Part shown: positions 34,903 to 48,250 of the stretch, in pieces | Numbering within the stretch: position 1 is the first letter of the stretch | Layout: the number at the start of each line of letters is the position of its first letter | Assembly (NCBI GenBank): GCA_947683625.1 | Contig: CANTUR010000424.1 | Coordinates: forward strand, 558,001-622,000 | Reading direction: 5' to 3' | DNA length: 64,000 nt | Source of the DNA: Mallotus nudiflorus | Lineage: Eukaryota; Streptophyta; Magnoliopsida; Malpighiales; Euphorbiaceae | The notes under the pieces: generated by a model | What the model was told of the DNA's origin: nothing | Seen by the model: the letters and a program-made list of their open reading frames with translations, nothing else | The model's database searches: none | Translations under genes and position numbers: made by a program

Positions 34903-36079
34903 ACACACAGTTCAATTATTAACTTACAGGTTAAATGCGCTCGTTTACGTAGTTGTGCTCGATCACGACCTATTGACTTGACTGGAGGCGTGACTAAAGA
35001 AAAGAAATAAATAAAAGGAAATTAAAAATGGAAATCCTATAAATTCTAGATTTTTAAGAAAAGAATCGATTAAATTATGACTCCACTGAAATCAGCTAGA
35101 TGTCAAGTTTTATGAGTAATTTACCGAAAATTGGTAGAGTCTTCTCTGTAAAACAGACATCTCTCTACAAAAGTAGAGTCAATCCTGCATACATAAACAC
35201 TTCAAATACCAGTAATAACTCCAAATATCGGGTTGGACCCCCAAACTACATTTTATGTCCAATCGAAAACTAATTTTATAAATCATAATTTATATCAATA
35301 AAATTCCATTTAAATACCAAAATTAATTTATTTACACAATAAAAGCATATAAGACATTTATTTACAAAATAATTAATAAAATCCACATTAAAAATCAAAT
35401 TATGTTATAAAGGCCCTTACTCTAATTTTTGAAATTAAATAACATTTAATTACCAATAATCATTTAAATTATTCAATTATATAATTAAACAACCGAATAC
35501 TCATTTAAAGCTTAAAATCATAAACACAATTTTATTCGGGTATTATTCCGATAATTACTATAATTAGCTAAAAATAAAAATTAATTCATAAAAATTATTT
35601 TAATATTATTTATTATTCAAAAATTATCCAAAACATAATAATTCATCATAATTTCGATTAAAACATAAAATTTACTAATTTATAGTAATTTTCCCAAATA
35701 TTCATTTTTGACATAAACATTTGGAAATTTGTAATAAAAATTTGGTATATAATTTTAATAAACTTCCTTAATGAAACTTGCTTAAAATAGCTATTAGAAT
35801 TTATTGAAAATATAAAATTTTTTAGCTCGGGAATAGTGTCGTGAGCAGTAATCTGAAACCTCAGTTAAAAATTCAAAAAATTCCTAAAAATTAACAAAAT
35901 AATTTTTGAAAACTTAACAATACATGTAATAATCAGTCATAAATAACTAACATCAAATAAAATCAAATTGACCTTCAATTTCACAATTTAACAAAAATAC
36001 TCAAATTTAAACTTTGCGATATTGAAGTTGTTACTGGTTAAATTTCTTAATTTAATTTATAGAAATTCAGGTCTTTATA
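34813..36079 (-). repeat. 3' LTR of element D, inner part
   Basis: Continues the LTR interrupted at 18187. Contains a (TA)n, the hairpin cassette (35099-35190) and ends GTCTTTATA (TGTAAAGAC expected on minus, one change) before the polypurine tract. Confidence 0.88.
34844..34899. repeat. (TA)n microsatellite in the D LTR
   Basis: About 28 TA repeats followed by a short ACACACAC. The shared D/D2 LTR has (TA)n plus (CA)n at the same site (42173-42232). Confidence 0.95.
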
Positions 36080-36092
36080 GTCTCCCATCCTT
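36080..36092 (-). promoter_or_regulatory. Polypurine tract of element D
   Basis: Minus strand AAGGATGGGAGAC directly before the LTR. The D2 tract at 52749-52761 reads AAGGAAAGGAGAC. Confidence 0.75.
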
Positions 36093-36136
36093 AAAAAAAT
36101 TTGTCCCCAAATTTTGGATAAATAAAATGCAAAATC

Positions 36137-37480
36137 TTAATGAAAAAGATAGGGATAGGCCACCCACATTGCTGCCTCCGTCTCTCATGTGCAATCATCT
36201 GTTGTGTAGTTACTCCACAATACCTTCACTATCGGGATCTCCTTAGCGCAAAGTTGACAAACTTGGTGATCCACAATTGCCATAGGATATTCCTTATAAG
36301 ACATATTTTCATTGAACTCCACTATCTGAGGCTGAAAAACATGAGAAGGATTTGGAACATACTTCATTATCATAGAAATATGGAACACTAGCTGAATTCA
36401 AGATAATTAAGTTGGCAATACCAATCTATAAACTACCTCTCTAACTCTCGAATGTATCTTCAATGGCCCAATGTATCTCATGGTTAATTTACCTCTTTTA
36501 CCAAATCTCATAATCCCCTTCATTTGCAGACACCTTCAGAAACACCATGTCTCAAACGGAAAAGGACACATCCTTTATCTTTGGATATGCATAGATCTTT
36601 TGTCTGTTTAAGGCTGTCCTTAACCACTGTTGAATAATGGGAACCTTCTCAGAAGTGATCTATACTAATTTTGGACCTATCAGCTATCTCTCTCCAACTT
36701 CCTAACACAATGGTGATCTACACTTTCTACCATACAATGCTTCATACGGAGCCATCTAAATACTTGCATGATAACTAATGTTATATGAAAATTATATAAA
36801 TGGAAAATGTATGTCCCATTAACCACCAAAGCCCATCACACACATCCTCAACATATGCTCTAAGTTCTAAATGGTCCTTTCTAATTAACCGTCCATCTGA
36901 GGATGAGATGCTGTGCTAAAATCAAGTCTAGTACCCGATGCCTTATGCAAATCTTATCAGAATACTAAGGTGAAGGTAGCTCCCCTATTAGACATTATGC
37001 TCACTGGTACTCCGTGAGGACAAATAATTCTGTTGACATCCAACTTTACTAATTTATTAGTAGAGTATTCTTCTTAATTAGTAGAAAGTGTGCTGACTTA
37101 GTTAGTCAGTTTACTATCATACAAATAACATTATAACCATCAGTAGTATGAGGCAATCTTGTCATAAAATCCATAACAATCATATCCCACTTCCACTCTG
37201 GGATAGGCAATGGCTGTAGTAATCTTATAAGCCTTTAGTGCTTTAGCTTTACATGTTGGCAAGTGAGGCATTTGGATACAAATTATGCAATATCCTTTTT
37301 CATTCTATTCCACCAATATGTATCTTTCAAGTCATGATACATCTTGGTAGAACCAGGATGAACACTATAAGCAGAAAAATGTGCCTTCTATGATTTCTTT
37401 CCTCAGCTCATCCATATCTAGCACACACAATTAAGTACCCAAACGCAACATACCCTCGCATCAATCATAAATCTAATGGA
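36137..37480 (-). pseudogene. Integrase and chromodomain of element D
   Basis: Minus strand. The frame ends at the TAA at 36137-36139 after YPYLFH. The C-terminal tail at 36185-36388 (KYVPDPSHVFQPQIVEFNEN, then VLWSN) is the linker and chromodomain seen in element A. The integrase core and zinc finger upstream are recognisable only in short fragments with many stops and shifts. Colinear with D2 (52807-53830). Confidence 0.7.
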
Positions 37481-38900
37481 CCTACCTTGTTGCACTTCAA
37501 ACATAATCTTTTGTAATTATGAGTTCATTCTCTGTACTGCTTTAACTCAATCTAAGTACACTAATCATACCATGAACTGAGCAAGGATGCATTTCTTAGT
37601 CACCTTTAATTGTAGTCCTTGGTCAATCAATGCATGCCTCTTTTTAACAATTGGTCTCCTCTCAGTACTAAAGTGTGCAAGGCTGCCTGTGAACTTTTTA
37701 CAACTACATTTGCCTTGCATGGATGGTACATAATAGAATAATTATAGTCCTTTAGAAGTTCCATCCATCTTCTTTGCCTTAGATTCAGATCCCTCTGTTG
37801 GAATATGTACTTTAAGCTTTTATGGTCAGTGTATATTTCACAAGTTACACCGTATAGGTAATGCCTCTAAATTTTTAGTGCAAACATCACAGCTGCCATT
37901 TCTAAGTCATGTGTAGGATAATTTTGCTCGTGCTTCTTTAACTGCCTTGATGTATAAGGAATCATTCTTCCATTCTGCATTAACATATAGCCTAATCCTA
38001 CTTAGGAAGCATCATAATACATCATATATCCTTCATTTATAGAAGGCAAAGTCAATACTAGAGCCAAAGTCAACAAGTTTTTAAGTAACTGAAAGTGCAC
38101 CTCACATCTGTCTCTCCACACAAGCTTAGCATTCTTCTAGGTCAGCCTCATCAATGGTGCAACTATCTTGGAAAAGTCCTTCATAAATCTCCTATATTAG
38201 CCGGCTAAACCCAAAAAACTCTTGACTTCTATCACTGTCGTTGGCCTCAGTCACTCTATAATAGCTTCAATCTTCTTTGGATCCACTTGTATGCCATCAC
38301 TAGACACCATGTGGCCTAAGAATGCCACTTGATTCAACCAAAATTCACATTTTGAAAACATGGTATACAGCTGGTGCTCTCTTAGAGTATGAAGCACCAA
38401 TCTCTAATTCGTTACATGTTTTGTCTTACTTATAGAATATACCAGAATATTAATAATAAATAAAATCATAAATCAGTCTAATAATGGCCTGAACACCCTA
38501 TTCATCAAGTCCATAAAGGTTGTTAGGGCATTATTTAACCCAAACGACATCACTAAAAATTCATAATGGCCATATCTTGTATGAAATGCAGTCTTGGGTA
38601 CATCTTCACCTCTAATCCTCAATTGATGATACCCAGGCCCTAAGTCGATCTTGGAGAAACACTGAGCTCTTGAAGTTGATTGAACAAGTCATCAATCCTC
38701 GGGAGTTGATATTTGTTCTTGATGGTAACCTTATTCAATTGCCTATAGTCAATACAAAGTTAAAGACTACCATCCTTCTTCTTCACAAACAACACAGGAG
38801 CACCCCAAAGAGATGTGCTAGGCTGAATAAAACCTTTATCAAGCAATTACTACAACTGATCTCTTAGCTCTTTTAACTCTGCCGGCACCATTCTAAATGG
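37481..38900 (-). pseudogene. Reverse transcriptase and RNase H of element D
   Basis: Minus strand, heavily broken. The catalytic motif reads FIINIL near 38445-38460 where Tekay-like RTs have two aspartates, so the active site is lost. Flanking sequence still shows RT palm and RNase H patterns (for example the stretch around 37860-37990 encoding a plant gypsy RNase H). No open stretch longer than about 70 codons remains. Confidence 0.65.
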
Positions 38901-39503
38901 TGGCATAGAGATATGATCTGTATCAGGTACTACATCAATACAAAATTCTATCTGCCTATTACGTGGAAAACTTGGCAATTCTTTAGGAAAAACATTTGAA
39001 AACTCACACACCACTGTCACCCTTTCAACTGCCCCTTTATCTGCTTGTATATCTCTTACCACGGTTAAGTAGCCTTGACAACCTCTACTATGCATCTTCT
39101 TAGTTGTGATCGTAGAAATAATATTTTGAGGCATTGAACTCTTATCACCTCTAAATCTGAATTCCTCATAAGATCGAATTTTGAAAATTACTTCCTTCTC
39201 TCGATAGTCTACTATAGAATAATACTATGCCAACCAATCTGTCCTTAGAATTACATTGAAGTTTATCACATTAAGCAAAACTAATTCTACTAGTAACTCT
39301 CTACCCTCCACTAATACAGGAAAATATGGAAAGAACACATCTGTCTCTAACTTGTCACTAAGTGGAGTCTTTACAGATAAGGGAATCAATAACTTAGAAA
39401 GTTGGCATGATATTTTAGAAGCAAATGTAGGAGACATAAAAGAGTGCGAAGCACCCGGATCAAACAAGACTTTAGCCTGACCATGACCTGCTTGTTGTGT
39501 CAC
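38850..39503 (-). pseudogene. Protease and RT entry region of element D
   Basis: Minus strand. Protease at 39225-39503: VLFDPGASHSFMSPTFA carries the catalytic Asp (DPGAS), followed by NFNVILRTDWLA. The next open piece, 38850-39134 (VVCEFSNVFPKELPSFP, then PPFRMVPAELKELRDQL), is the usual lead into RT. A stop and frameshift separate the two. Confidence 0.8.
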
Positions 39504-40842
39504 ATCCTCGACCCCCAGCTCTGCCTCTAAAACCTCTGCCCTGCTAGCTTGGATATTGAATCAGTTACTGCTAAGGATACATAGGTGCATGATATTGTTG
39601 ATGCGCCTACTGATACGGTTAAGTGACTAAGGAATATCCTTGAGCATATGATGTCTAAAACCCATAATTAGGACAATCGTTGGCAAAATGCCCAAACTGT
39701 CCACACCAAAAACAAGCTCCTGGCACCAAGTGACATGAACTTTGATGTACTCACCCACAAATGGCATATGCACTAGCCCTAGACCTTGAGCTACAATGTC
39801 TAGAGCTCTAACCACTATAGCTACTACTAGCACCAATACCAAACCTAGTAGTCTTGCCACTTCGATGGCTCTGAGCAAAATTGTGCCTACCGGTCCTATG
39901 TGCTTTAAACTATATGCTATGCTGAGAAGTACCTCTGAACCAAGTACTCATGCTGCATATTTGGAAAATTGGCTACTGAACCCCTTGAGTTGATATACTA
40001 TTACCACTCTCGTGAGGATCTGGTTTGGTGCCATATTAGATATGTCTTCGCTCAATATGTCTGGCCTCCTTAACCACACTCTCAAGGCTGCGACCGCCCA
40101 TTTAAATGCCAATATAAGCTAGGCCTAACCCATTCATGTAGGGCTCCACTACTTTAATCTCATATTGCATCACATCCATAGCATGACATGGCAGTATGAA
40201 GAACTCTTGAGTGTAGTTCCTAACTGACTGATCTCTCCTGGCAATGTTCAACAATTGGCATATGTAGTTCTCTCTCATCAATGTTGGGCATAAAAATCTC
40301 ATAATTCTCTCTTTAAAATCCAACCAGGTCATCACAATCATATAGGCCTGTATGGATTGTATGAACTACTCATGAGCTACAGCTAACACAGATAGCTCAA
40401 TTATCATGATCCGCAGGTAATCTATGTATCCTATCCTAGTTTTGGCCTTGATGGTATTTATAAAATCCAAAGCATCCCTTGTACCATTGAAAGAAACTTG
40501 CCCGACTCTAGAGTATAGTAAGGCGGCATTAGCATCTGTCATCTCCTAAGACCTCTATTGAAGCATCTACTGTATCAGGGGCATTGCTTGGTTAAGAGCT
40601 GCCAAGTCTTGATTAATTCCTTCCATACCCATTGCAAAGGCTGCAAGATCCTCTATTAGAACTTTAGGCCTTGCTTGTGGTTGTTCTTACCTCTGAGCTA
40701 TTGCTGCTCTAACTCTACCCTTGCCTATACCTATACCTTTATGTTGAGGAGTTAATAGAAGAATCTCATCTTGAACAGATTACTCATCATCATTCTCCTT
40801 AAAGGCTACTTTCGTAGCAGGAGCAGTTGGAGCTCGTCTCAT
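39504..40842 (-). pseudogene. gag of element D
   Basis: Minus strand. Likely start ATG at 40840-40842 (MRRAPTAPATKVAFKEND). Gag domain at 40102-40341 (WLDFKERIMRFLCPTLMREN). CCHC zinc knuckle near 39671-39715 (CFWCGQFGHFANDC), followed by the junction to protease. Numerous stops. Confidence 0.75.
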
Positions 40843-41004
40843 TATGAAAAGAGATGCAAATGGATTCAGGACAAGACAAAAATACTACATAAGCATAGAA
40901 TGCAAGAATGAGGAAGACAACAAGTGACAGTCATCAACATATTACCATTGTTCCTCATAATAAATTGACATTAATAATTGAAAACACATATAAAATAAGC
41001 TAAA

Positions 41005-41016
41005 GCTCTAATACTA
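41005..41016 (-). promoter_or_regulatory. Degenerate initiator-Met tRNA primer binding site of element D
   Basis: Minus strand TAGTATTAGAGC differs by two transitions from TGGTATCAGAGC, the common plant iMet PBS; it sits four bases inside the LTR. Confidence 0.6.
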
Positions 41017-41020
41017 ACTT

Positions 41021-42172
41021 TGTTATGACCCAAACCAAAAGGGCATGTGATCGGCATTAGGGATAGGGAATACATAAAGTAACCAAAACCCATAGTAAGC
41101 CTTAAAGAAAATTGCAATAAAATATAGACAATGATAAAATGAAATATTTAAATAAAATAAATAACACAAATAATTTTATATAAAAAAATTTTGATAAAAT
41201 GTAATAATGATCTTTAGTACAAATTTTAATACATGACAATCCATAAAAATACAACATAATAGTTGACCATTTATAATACTGTGGTGTTCTAGCTTTAAAA
41301 CACATATATAATAATAATACATATCATATAAACCTACATAAAATAACCAAAAAAGAAGAAACCTAGCATAAAGTAGGCCAACTGACAGGTGACTCCTGAA
41401 ATCCTAAAAAAAATATAATTAAGGAAAGTCAGACCTCACTGAATAAGTTAATAAAAGAAATGTTTATAGTATAAAAATCTCCTTTAAATATATTTATGAA
41501 AATAAGAAATTTATAATTTATAAATTAAACCATTTAATTTTATTGAAATCCTCTTTTACCAAAATAAGGTATTTAAAACTTATTAAATACTATATAAAAT
41601 ATAATGAGCTTGCTTAAATCATTTCATAAGAAAACTAGGTAGAACTTTACTCCATAATTTTAATAGTCTTTTGGTTATAATCCAAAGATTGCCGATTCTT
41701 GAAAGCAAAGCATCAACCGAGCTACTAGCTATAGTCAATTCACTTAAACCGATATTTACTAGCAGTTCCTAAAAGCAAAACATCTTATTGGCCCCAGTAA
41801 TACATAAATCATGTCAAAAGAAAAGCATCACTGAGCCTTATATACAATCTCACAAATTCATGCTCGAGAGTAAAACATCACTGAGCCACATAACCTCTAA
41901 CACTCACTCTTAATCCTACTAGTATGCACATAGTCCTTATGAAAATCTATTATGTAGCTCGTTCTACCATAGTTTATTTTAAAATAAATAAATATAAATA
42001 AAATAAGGAAGATTACAATAAAATAAAATAAAAATAAAATTAACTAATCATGTGAAATTTAACATAACATTCTACTATACTATATCAATAATAGGAGAAT
42101 TTAATTTAAATAGATATTCTTATAATAATATAATTCTTTCATAAATTCTCCTATTTATCAAAATCAAAATCA

Positions 42173-42234
<62 letters not shown>

Positions 42235-43324
42235 CAATTACTAACTTACAAGTTGAATGTGCTCCTCTATATAGTCGCACTCAACCCCAACCTGTTGACT
42301 TGACTAGAGGCACAGCTAAAGAAAAGAAATAAATAAAAGGAAATTAAAAATGAAAATTGTATAAAATTTAGATTTCTAAGAAAAGACTCGACTAAAATAT
42401 GACTCCATTAAAATCGGCCCGATGTCACATTTTATGAGAAATCTATCGAAAATACGGTAGAGTCTCCTATGTAAAATGAACATCTCTCTACAAAAGCAGA
42501 GTCAACCCTGCACAAAAAAATACTTCAAATACCAGCAATAACTCCAAATCTCAAGTTAGGCCCCCAAACTACACTTTATGCCCAACTGAATACCAATTTC
42601 ACAAATCACAATTTATATCAATAAAATTTCATTTAAATACCAAAATTAATTTATTTACACAATAAAAGCATAAAAGACATTTATTTACAAAATAATTAAT
42701 AAAATCCACATTAAAAATCAAATTATGTTGTAAAGGCCCTTATTCTAATTTTTGAAATTAAACAGCATTTAATTACGAATAATCATTTAAATTATTCAAT
42801 TATATAATTAAGCAACCGAAAACTCATTTAAATTTTAAAATCATAAATACAATTTTATTCGGATATTATTCCGATAATTACTAATAATTAGCTAAAAATA
42901 GAAATTAATTCAGAACAATTATTTTAATATTATTTATTACTCAAAAATTATCCAAAACATAATAATTCACCATAATTTCAATTAAAATATAAAATTTACT
43001 AATTTACACTAATTTTCTCAAAAATTCATTTTTGACATAAACATTCAGAAATTTGTAATATAAATTTAGCACATAATTTTAATAAACTTCCTCAATGAAA
43101 CTTGCTTAAAATAACTATTAGAATTTATTAAAAATATAAAAAAATTTTTGTCTCGGGAAGTGTCATGAATAGTAACCCCAAAACCCCTAAAATTTGAAAA
43201 ATTCCTAAAAATTCACAAAAATAATTTTTTGAAAACCTTACAATACATGCAATAATCAGTCCTCAATAACTACCATCAAATAAAATCAAATTGACCTTCA
43301 ATTTCATAATTTAATAAACATACC
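41021..43324 (-). repeat. LTR shared by D (as 5' LTR) and D2 (as 3' LTR), main part
   Basis: Begins TGTTATGACCC next to D's PBS and matches 17103-18187 plus 34813-36079. It is interrupted at 43324 by element F and completed at 52651-52748, where D2's polypurine tract follows. Confidence 0.88.
42173..42232. repeat. (TA)n then (CA)n microsatellite
   Basis: TA repeats to about 42197 followed by about 18 CA repeats, in the shared D/D2 LTR. Confidence 0.95.
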
Positions 43325-43717
43325 TAATAACGGGTTTTCAGAACTCTTAGGCTCGGCGTCCTGTAAATCACGAACAGAACGCAAGTGAGAGGTAGGGAGA
43401 ATCCCCACGAACACTCTGATACTTAAGTTAGAGAATAGAAGCAAGGAGAATGCAAGATAGCTAGAATATGTGAGAATGAGATGTCCCCTTGTGAGGGATG
43501 TAGGGCTCTATATATAGTAATACTCAAACCTGGATGGAGTTGGATTCCATGTGGGATAGTGAATCTTAATCTTAGTAGGAGAGTGTTCCTTTTTTGCTTA
43601 GGACTCTATTTTAGGGTAGTCTCCATTCCAGACGGATATGCCTTCTTACTGATCCAAGTGTCCCTATTTAGGGGCTGAGGGGCCCCTAATTAGGCGAGAA
43701 CATTCTAGATGGTATCA
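43325..43717 (-). repeat. 3' LTR of element F
   Basis: Begins TAATAAC (TGATAAC in the other LTR) and ends GATGGTATCA. TATATATA at 43509-43516 can act as core promoter. A GGGGAATCCCC-like inverted repeat is near 43408-43420. Confidence 0.93.
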
Positions 43718-43734
43718 AGAGTCCCCCCTGGGGT
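43718..43734 (-). promoter_or_regulatory. Polypurine tract of element F
   Basis: Plus strand AGAGTCCCCCCTGGGG; purine-rich on minus, next to the 3' LTR and nearly the same as in element B. Confidence 0.75.
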
Positions 43735-43979
43735 ATTCGAATATTTATGTCCATCGCATCCGGGTAGGATGCTAATGCTCTCATAAGGGATATAAGACGG
43801 TAATAGAGGCCAGTGAGCTGAGGTGGCCAACCTCAGTCATAGTGAGTAGAGCTCGGTGTTGAGTATCTAGATGGTCATCGTTGAATCGTAATATGTAGAG
43901 CTAGGATACCCGCCAAGTGCGTATGAGCACCACAATAGATTAACCTGTCCATTTGGAAATATGATGGAACCAGTCATCA

Positions 43980-44335
43980 CTGGATTTTTGATGCTCGGTA
44001 CATGGACACGAGGCTTTTCGAGCTCGGATCCTCAGTACTATAGAAGCGACCTGAGGGTGCTAGCTTCAATCACTGGACTTAGATGTGTGAGACTTAGATG
44101 CTCGGTTCAAGGACGCGAGGCTTACATGCTCAGAGCCTCAGTACTACAGAAGTAACCTAAGGGTGCCAGTTTTAGTCACTGGACTTAGATGTGTGAGACT
44201 TAGATGCTCAGTTCACTAACGTGAGGCTTACATGCTCGGAACCTCAGTACTACAGAAGCAACCTGAGGGCACTAGCTTTAGTCACTGAATTTAGATGTGT
44301 GAGACTTAGATGCTTGGATACTCAGAATGGGCTGA
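43980..44335. repeat. PPT-proximal tandem repeats of element F, unit 109 bp
   Basis: About three and a half units starting at 43988, 44097 and 44206. Each has GATGCTCGGTTCAAGGACG, CCTCAGTACTACAGAAG and CTGAGGGTGCCAG. Clearly homologous to the array of element B. Confidence 0.88.
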
Positions 44336-44620
44336 AAACGATATTTGAAATGCCTTCCGAGTCGCTTGATGAAGCGGCCCAGTCGAAATATAGGCAGGTT
44401 GACATGTGGTGGCATCACTTCAACTCTTAGGGATTCGTAATTGAAATCGTGTGAGTGATGCATCATTTTTTATGTCGGTAAACAAAGTGTTTGTGTTGCC
44501 GTTATCGTGACTCCTCATTTAATGGGTTTTTTTATTCGCAAAAGGCCCCTGGTGGCCTAGGGAGGAATGCAACAATAATGAGGGCAATTAATGGCGTGCT
44601 TCCAAATCCTTTCGTGTTTT

Positions 44621-44628
44621 TATAAATA
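44621..44628 (+). promoter_or_regulatory. Candidate TATA box of the antisense gene in element F
   Basis: Consensus TATAAATA about 200 bp upstream of the ATG at 44823, followed by a pyrimidine-rich leader. Confidence 0.55.
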
Positions 44629-44822
44629 CTGTTGCGCTTGTTATTTGGCATATTTTTCTTCTTTTTCTTTTCTGTTATTTTTACCTTTGCTACGTTGTTA
44701 TCGCCTCCGCTGTTTCCATTTCTTCCTACCATAGTTCTTGCTTGTGGTGACCAGGTGATTCTTTCATCTTTCTTCTTCCTCTTTTTGCTCCTTTTTGTTA
44801 TTGTGTGTTTCCTTTCTCCATT

Positions 44823-46660
44823 ATGGCCCCAAGGGAAGAAGTTAGTTCTGACCTTTTTGTCTTCAATGTAGATAGTGAGTTACTGGGGTGGTATCGGAGG
44901 CGGTTCTGTATCCTCACTGATTATGCCCTTCACACCGTAGATAGGAGGTTTAGGGCCTATACCCCCTTATTAGGGCTAAGTAAATTAGTTGTGTATTTTG
45001 ATCAGTTAGAGGGCGGTTTGAAATTTTCTCTAGATCCCTTTGTAAAAGAATTTCTGAATAGGAATAACATAGCACCCGGTTAGCTTCATCCGAATAGTTA
45101 TAGGATACTAACTAGGTTCATCCAACTATTGTATGAAGAGGGGAGGGAACTCGATCTAGATGTCTTTAGACATATGTACAGGCTGACTAGGAAGAAGGGA
45201 GAGCTAATGTTCTCCCTATCAGCTGTACCCAATCATACTCTCTTTATAAAGCTTCCGGATCTCCACAAGAAGTGGAGACACCATTTTTTTATTATGGAGC
45301 ATCAGTCAGACTTCTTGGACATTCGAAGGATGTGGTTGGATGAGTGTCATAAGGTGACTCATCCAGCAAAACTTTTCAACTATGATACAGAGCTAGTTTT
45401 ACGGCTACATCTCAATGGGCTTGCCAAAGCTTGATCAACAGAGGATGCGTCCCAGAGGTACCTATGGAGAGTCTGTCCGAGTCATGATCACTCCCTTGGT
45501 ATGTTTATTTTGCTTTGAGCTATTTTTCTAACTTGCTTTATTTTTCCAAATGTAGATGGCTGACTTTTTTGATTTTATGGATGGGATTTCCTTAGTTGAT
45601 GAGCCGACTGCTGTGGAGGAGGTGTGAGTCTCTCCTTCTTCGGAACCTGAAGCTCCTACAGCCCCTGAAGCAGTTCTAATGGCAAAGCGCCGGTGGAAAG
45701 TGAACGGATAGAGCGGGTTGGTCGAAGAAAAAGGTAGTTGATTGACCCGAGGTCTGATGCGGAAGGGCTGGATGAAGAGATTTATGTTCAACGCCCATGA
45801 TTATTTAGGTGTCCGGATATGAGGGGTTGGATATTAAAGCGGATGAAGCCCCCTAGTATCTCCAACAGCCAAGTGCAGGACTAGTATGTCGAGTCACTAT
45901 GGCTGCCTGGTGACATGCAGCGTTGGTCCGAGGAGGGCCCAAATGGGTTGTTGGACTCCATGATTGGCCAGTCACTATAGGTAAGCTAGCTTCTACCACT
46001 TGATGTAATTATCATATTTTCTTATTTAAGTTAATTGTTGGTTTTTGGCAGATGACTCATGCCTTGCTACTGGCGAAGGATCGGTACTTCTACTTGAAGA
46101 GCCAATACAGCTTAAAAGAAATGGAGGTGGGGACCATAGCCATCGATTTTGAAAAGAAGCTGGATGGCATGAAGGCAGCTCTGGAGCACTGCCAGACAAG
46201 ATATGTTGAGGCCAAGTCTGATGCTGAGGTGAATTAGAAGAAAGTTTATGAGCTAGAACATAGCTAGGCCCAACTGACGAGGAGAATCGAAGAGCAGGAT
46301 CTTCAAATCGCTAAGCTCTAAGGGAGGTTGGCAGAGCTTGAAAAATCTCGAGAAAATGATAAGAAAGCATACCAAGGCATGGTAGGGGGGTTTCTCAAAG
46401 CTTATCGGGCTAAGTGTAAGAGGATCCTGCTCTCCCACGACTCGGGACTGGATCTGGGGGCGTTGGACCGAATAACTCTAGTAGACCTTGCCAAACTTAT
46501 TATGGAGGAGGACACCTGTCAAAAGGCCAGTTCTGTTCCTATGAGGGAGTCTGCAGAGGCTACTGTTGCTGCTGGGTCCGTAGAGCATCCAGAGACTGCT
46601 AATGAGGTTTCCTCCTTTATTTTCAGGCCTGGGGGTCCGGGTGTACATATAGTGGAGTAG
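44823..46660 (+). pseudogene. Antisense gene of element F: PF04195-like ('putative gypsy type transposon') protein with coiled coil
   Basis: Plus strand, opposite to pol. Starts MAPREEVSSDLFVFNVDSE. The region SLDPFVKEFLNRNNIAPG (then a TAG), LLYEEGRELDLDVFRHMYRL, GELMFSLSAVPNHTLF and KKWRHHFFIME matches the plant domain PF04195. A GT..AG intron is clear at 45981-46051 (71 bp, GTAAGC..GGCAG) and a shorter one possible at 45499-45555 (57 bp). The last exon (46052-46660) is rich in Lys, Glu and Leu heptads (KEMEVGTIAIDFEKKLDGM, RLAELEKSRENDKKAYQGM), a likely coiled coil, and ends at a TAG about 110 bp from the pol stop, tail to tail. Stops at the PF04195 Gln, near 45434, 45624 and 46236 indicate decay. 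Function in the element is unknown. Confidence 0.75.
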
Positions 46661-46770
46661 ATATGTATAGGTTCTTTTTCTCCTTCTTTTTTTTTATAAC
46701 TGATCATATGTAAAGGCATTCTTATTAATGAAAAGACTTTATTGAATCATATCATATGTTGAATACAATT

Positions 46771-47700
46771 TTATTGATAGTATTTTCTGAGAGAGTCTGA
46801 GTTCCAAAATCGTGGTAATTCTTTGCCTCCTCCTTCTCTTAGTTTATATGCTCCTTTCATTGTGCATGCTGAGACTTGGTATGGACATTCCCAGTTTGGA
46901 CCTAGCTTGTCGGTTCCTAAGGTGCCTTTGCCGATATCTGCTCTCCTGAGTACCCAGTCTCCCAACTTGAATTGTTCTGTTTGATGCCTTTGACGATGGT
47001 ACCGTGTTACACTTTTCCAATGTGTCATAGCTATGGCTACAACCTGTTCTCTCCGTTCCTCTAGTAGGTCTAGGCATATCTGGGCATCGGCATTGTTGAT
47101 GGTGTGATCGAGATCCTAGCTTACTTGGTAACTTGGTGACGCAACTTCCACGGGAATTACCATATCCATGCCATAAGTTACTTTGAATGGTGTCTCACCA
47201 ATGGATGATCAGGGTGTGGTTCTGTAGGCCTATATTATGTTATTGAGTTCTTTGATCCAATTCCCCTTTTTCTCATCAAGCCTCTTCTTCAATCCTTGTA
47301 TGAGAATTCTATTTGTGACTTCAATTTGTCCGTTTGTCTGCAGGTGAGCTACTGAGGTGAAGTGCAGCTTTATACCAAGGTTCGAGCAGAAACCTGTGAA
47401 TTTATTATTTTCGAACTGTTTGCTGTTGTTCGTAATTAAAGTGTGGGGGATGTCGGACCTGCAAATGATCTCCTTCCAGAAGAAGTGTTGTTCCGAGCTT
47501 CTATAATGGTTAGGACCGCTTCTACTTCTACCCATTTGGTGAAATGGTTAATGGCCTTAATTAAAAAATTTTTCTGTGAGGTAGAGGGAGGGAAAGGACC
47601 AAGGGTATCCATCCCCCACATGGTGAATGGCTAAGGGTTCCCGATGGGATGCAGGGGCCGAGAAAATTTATGACTGAGTCAGGCATAGTGCTGACACTAG
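46771..47700 (-). pseudogene. Integrase of element F
   Basis: Minus strand. Core start DTLGPFPPSTSQKNFLIKA (47436-47621) with first catalytic Asp. After a frameshift comes 47230-47535, where the second catalytic Asp is replaced by Asn (LITNNSKQF) and the Glu is kept (GQIEVTNRIL). The C-terminal part 46771-47028 (ADIGKGTLGTDKLGPNWECP) is open to the final TAA. The zinc-binding part lies just upstream in broken form. Confidence 0.82.
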
Positions 47701-48250
47701 GGACATGCTTGCGTTAGCTGCTGGGAATCCTTGGACAGGGTGGGCCAGTAATACCCTTGGAGTAGTGCCTTTCTAATGAGCAAATAATGGGATTCATGTG
47801 CTCCATAAATTCCTTCGTGAATTTCTCAGAGTATGTAATTTCCTTCCTCTAGGGAAACGCACTTCAACCATGGGTGCGAGAGGAATTTTTGGTAGAGCTC
47901 CCCTAAATGGATGGAATAGTGGGCTACTTTGGTCTTGAGCTTTTGAGCCTGCAGCTTGTCTTTTGGGAGTGTTCTGTGCCCCAGATATTGGATTATGGGT
48001 CGCATCCATTCCGAGACTACCTGTGTCTTCAAAACTTCTGTGTCTTCTATACTAGGACTGGTTGTGACTCATTGAAATTCATATCTCGAAATGCTTGACT
48101 ATTCTCGACTATGAATTTTGCAAGGTAGTCAGCCTTACTATTTTCTTCCCTAGGAATCTGAATGATCTTCCATTAGCCTCTGTCCCATTTGATGTGTTGC
48201 AAAAGCCGCTTAGTCTTGTCTACGTACTTGGCAGTGCAGGTGTCTTTGGC

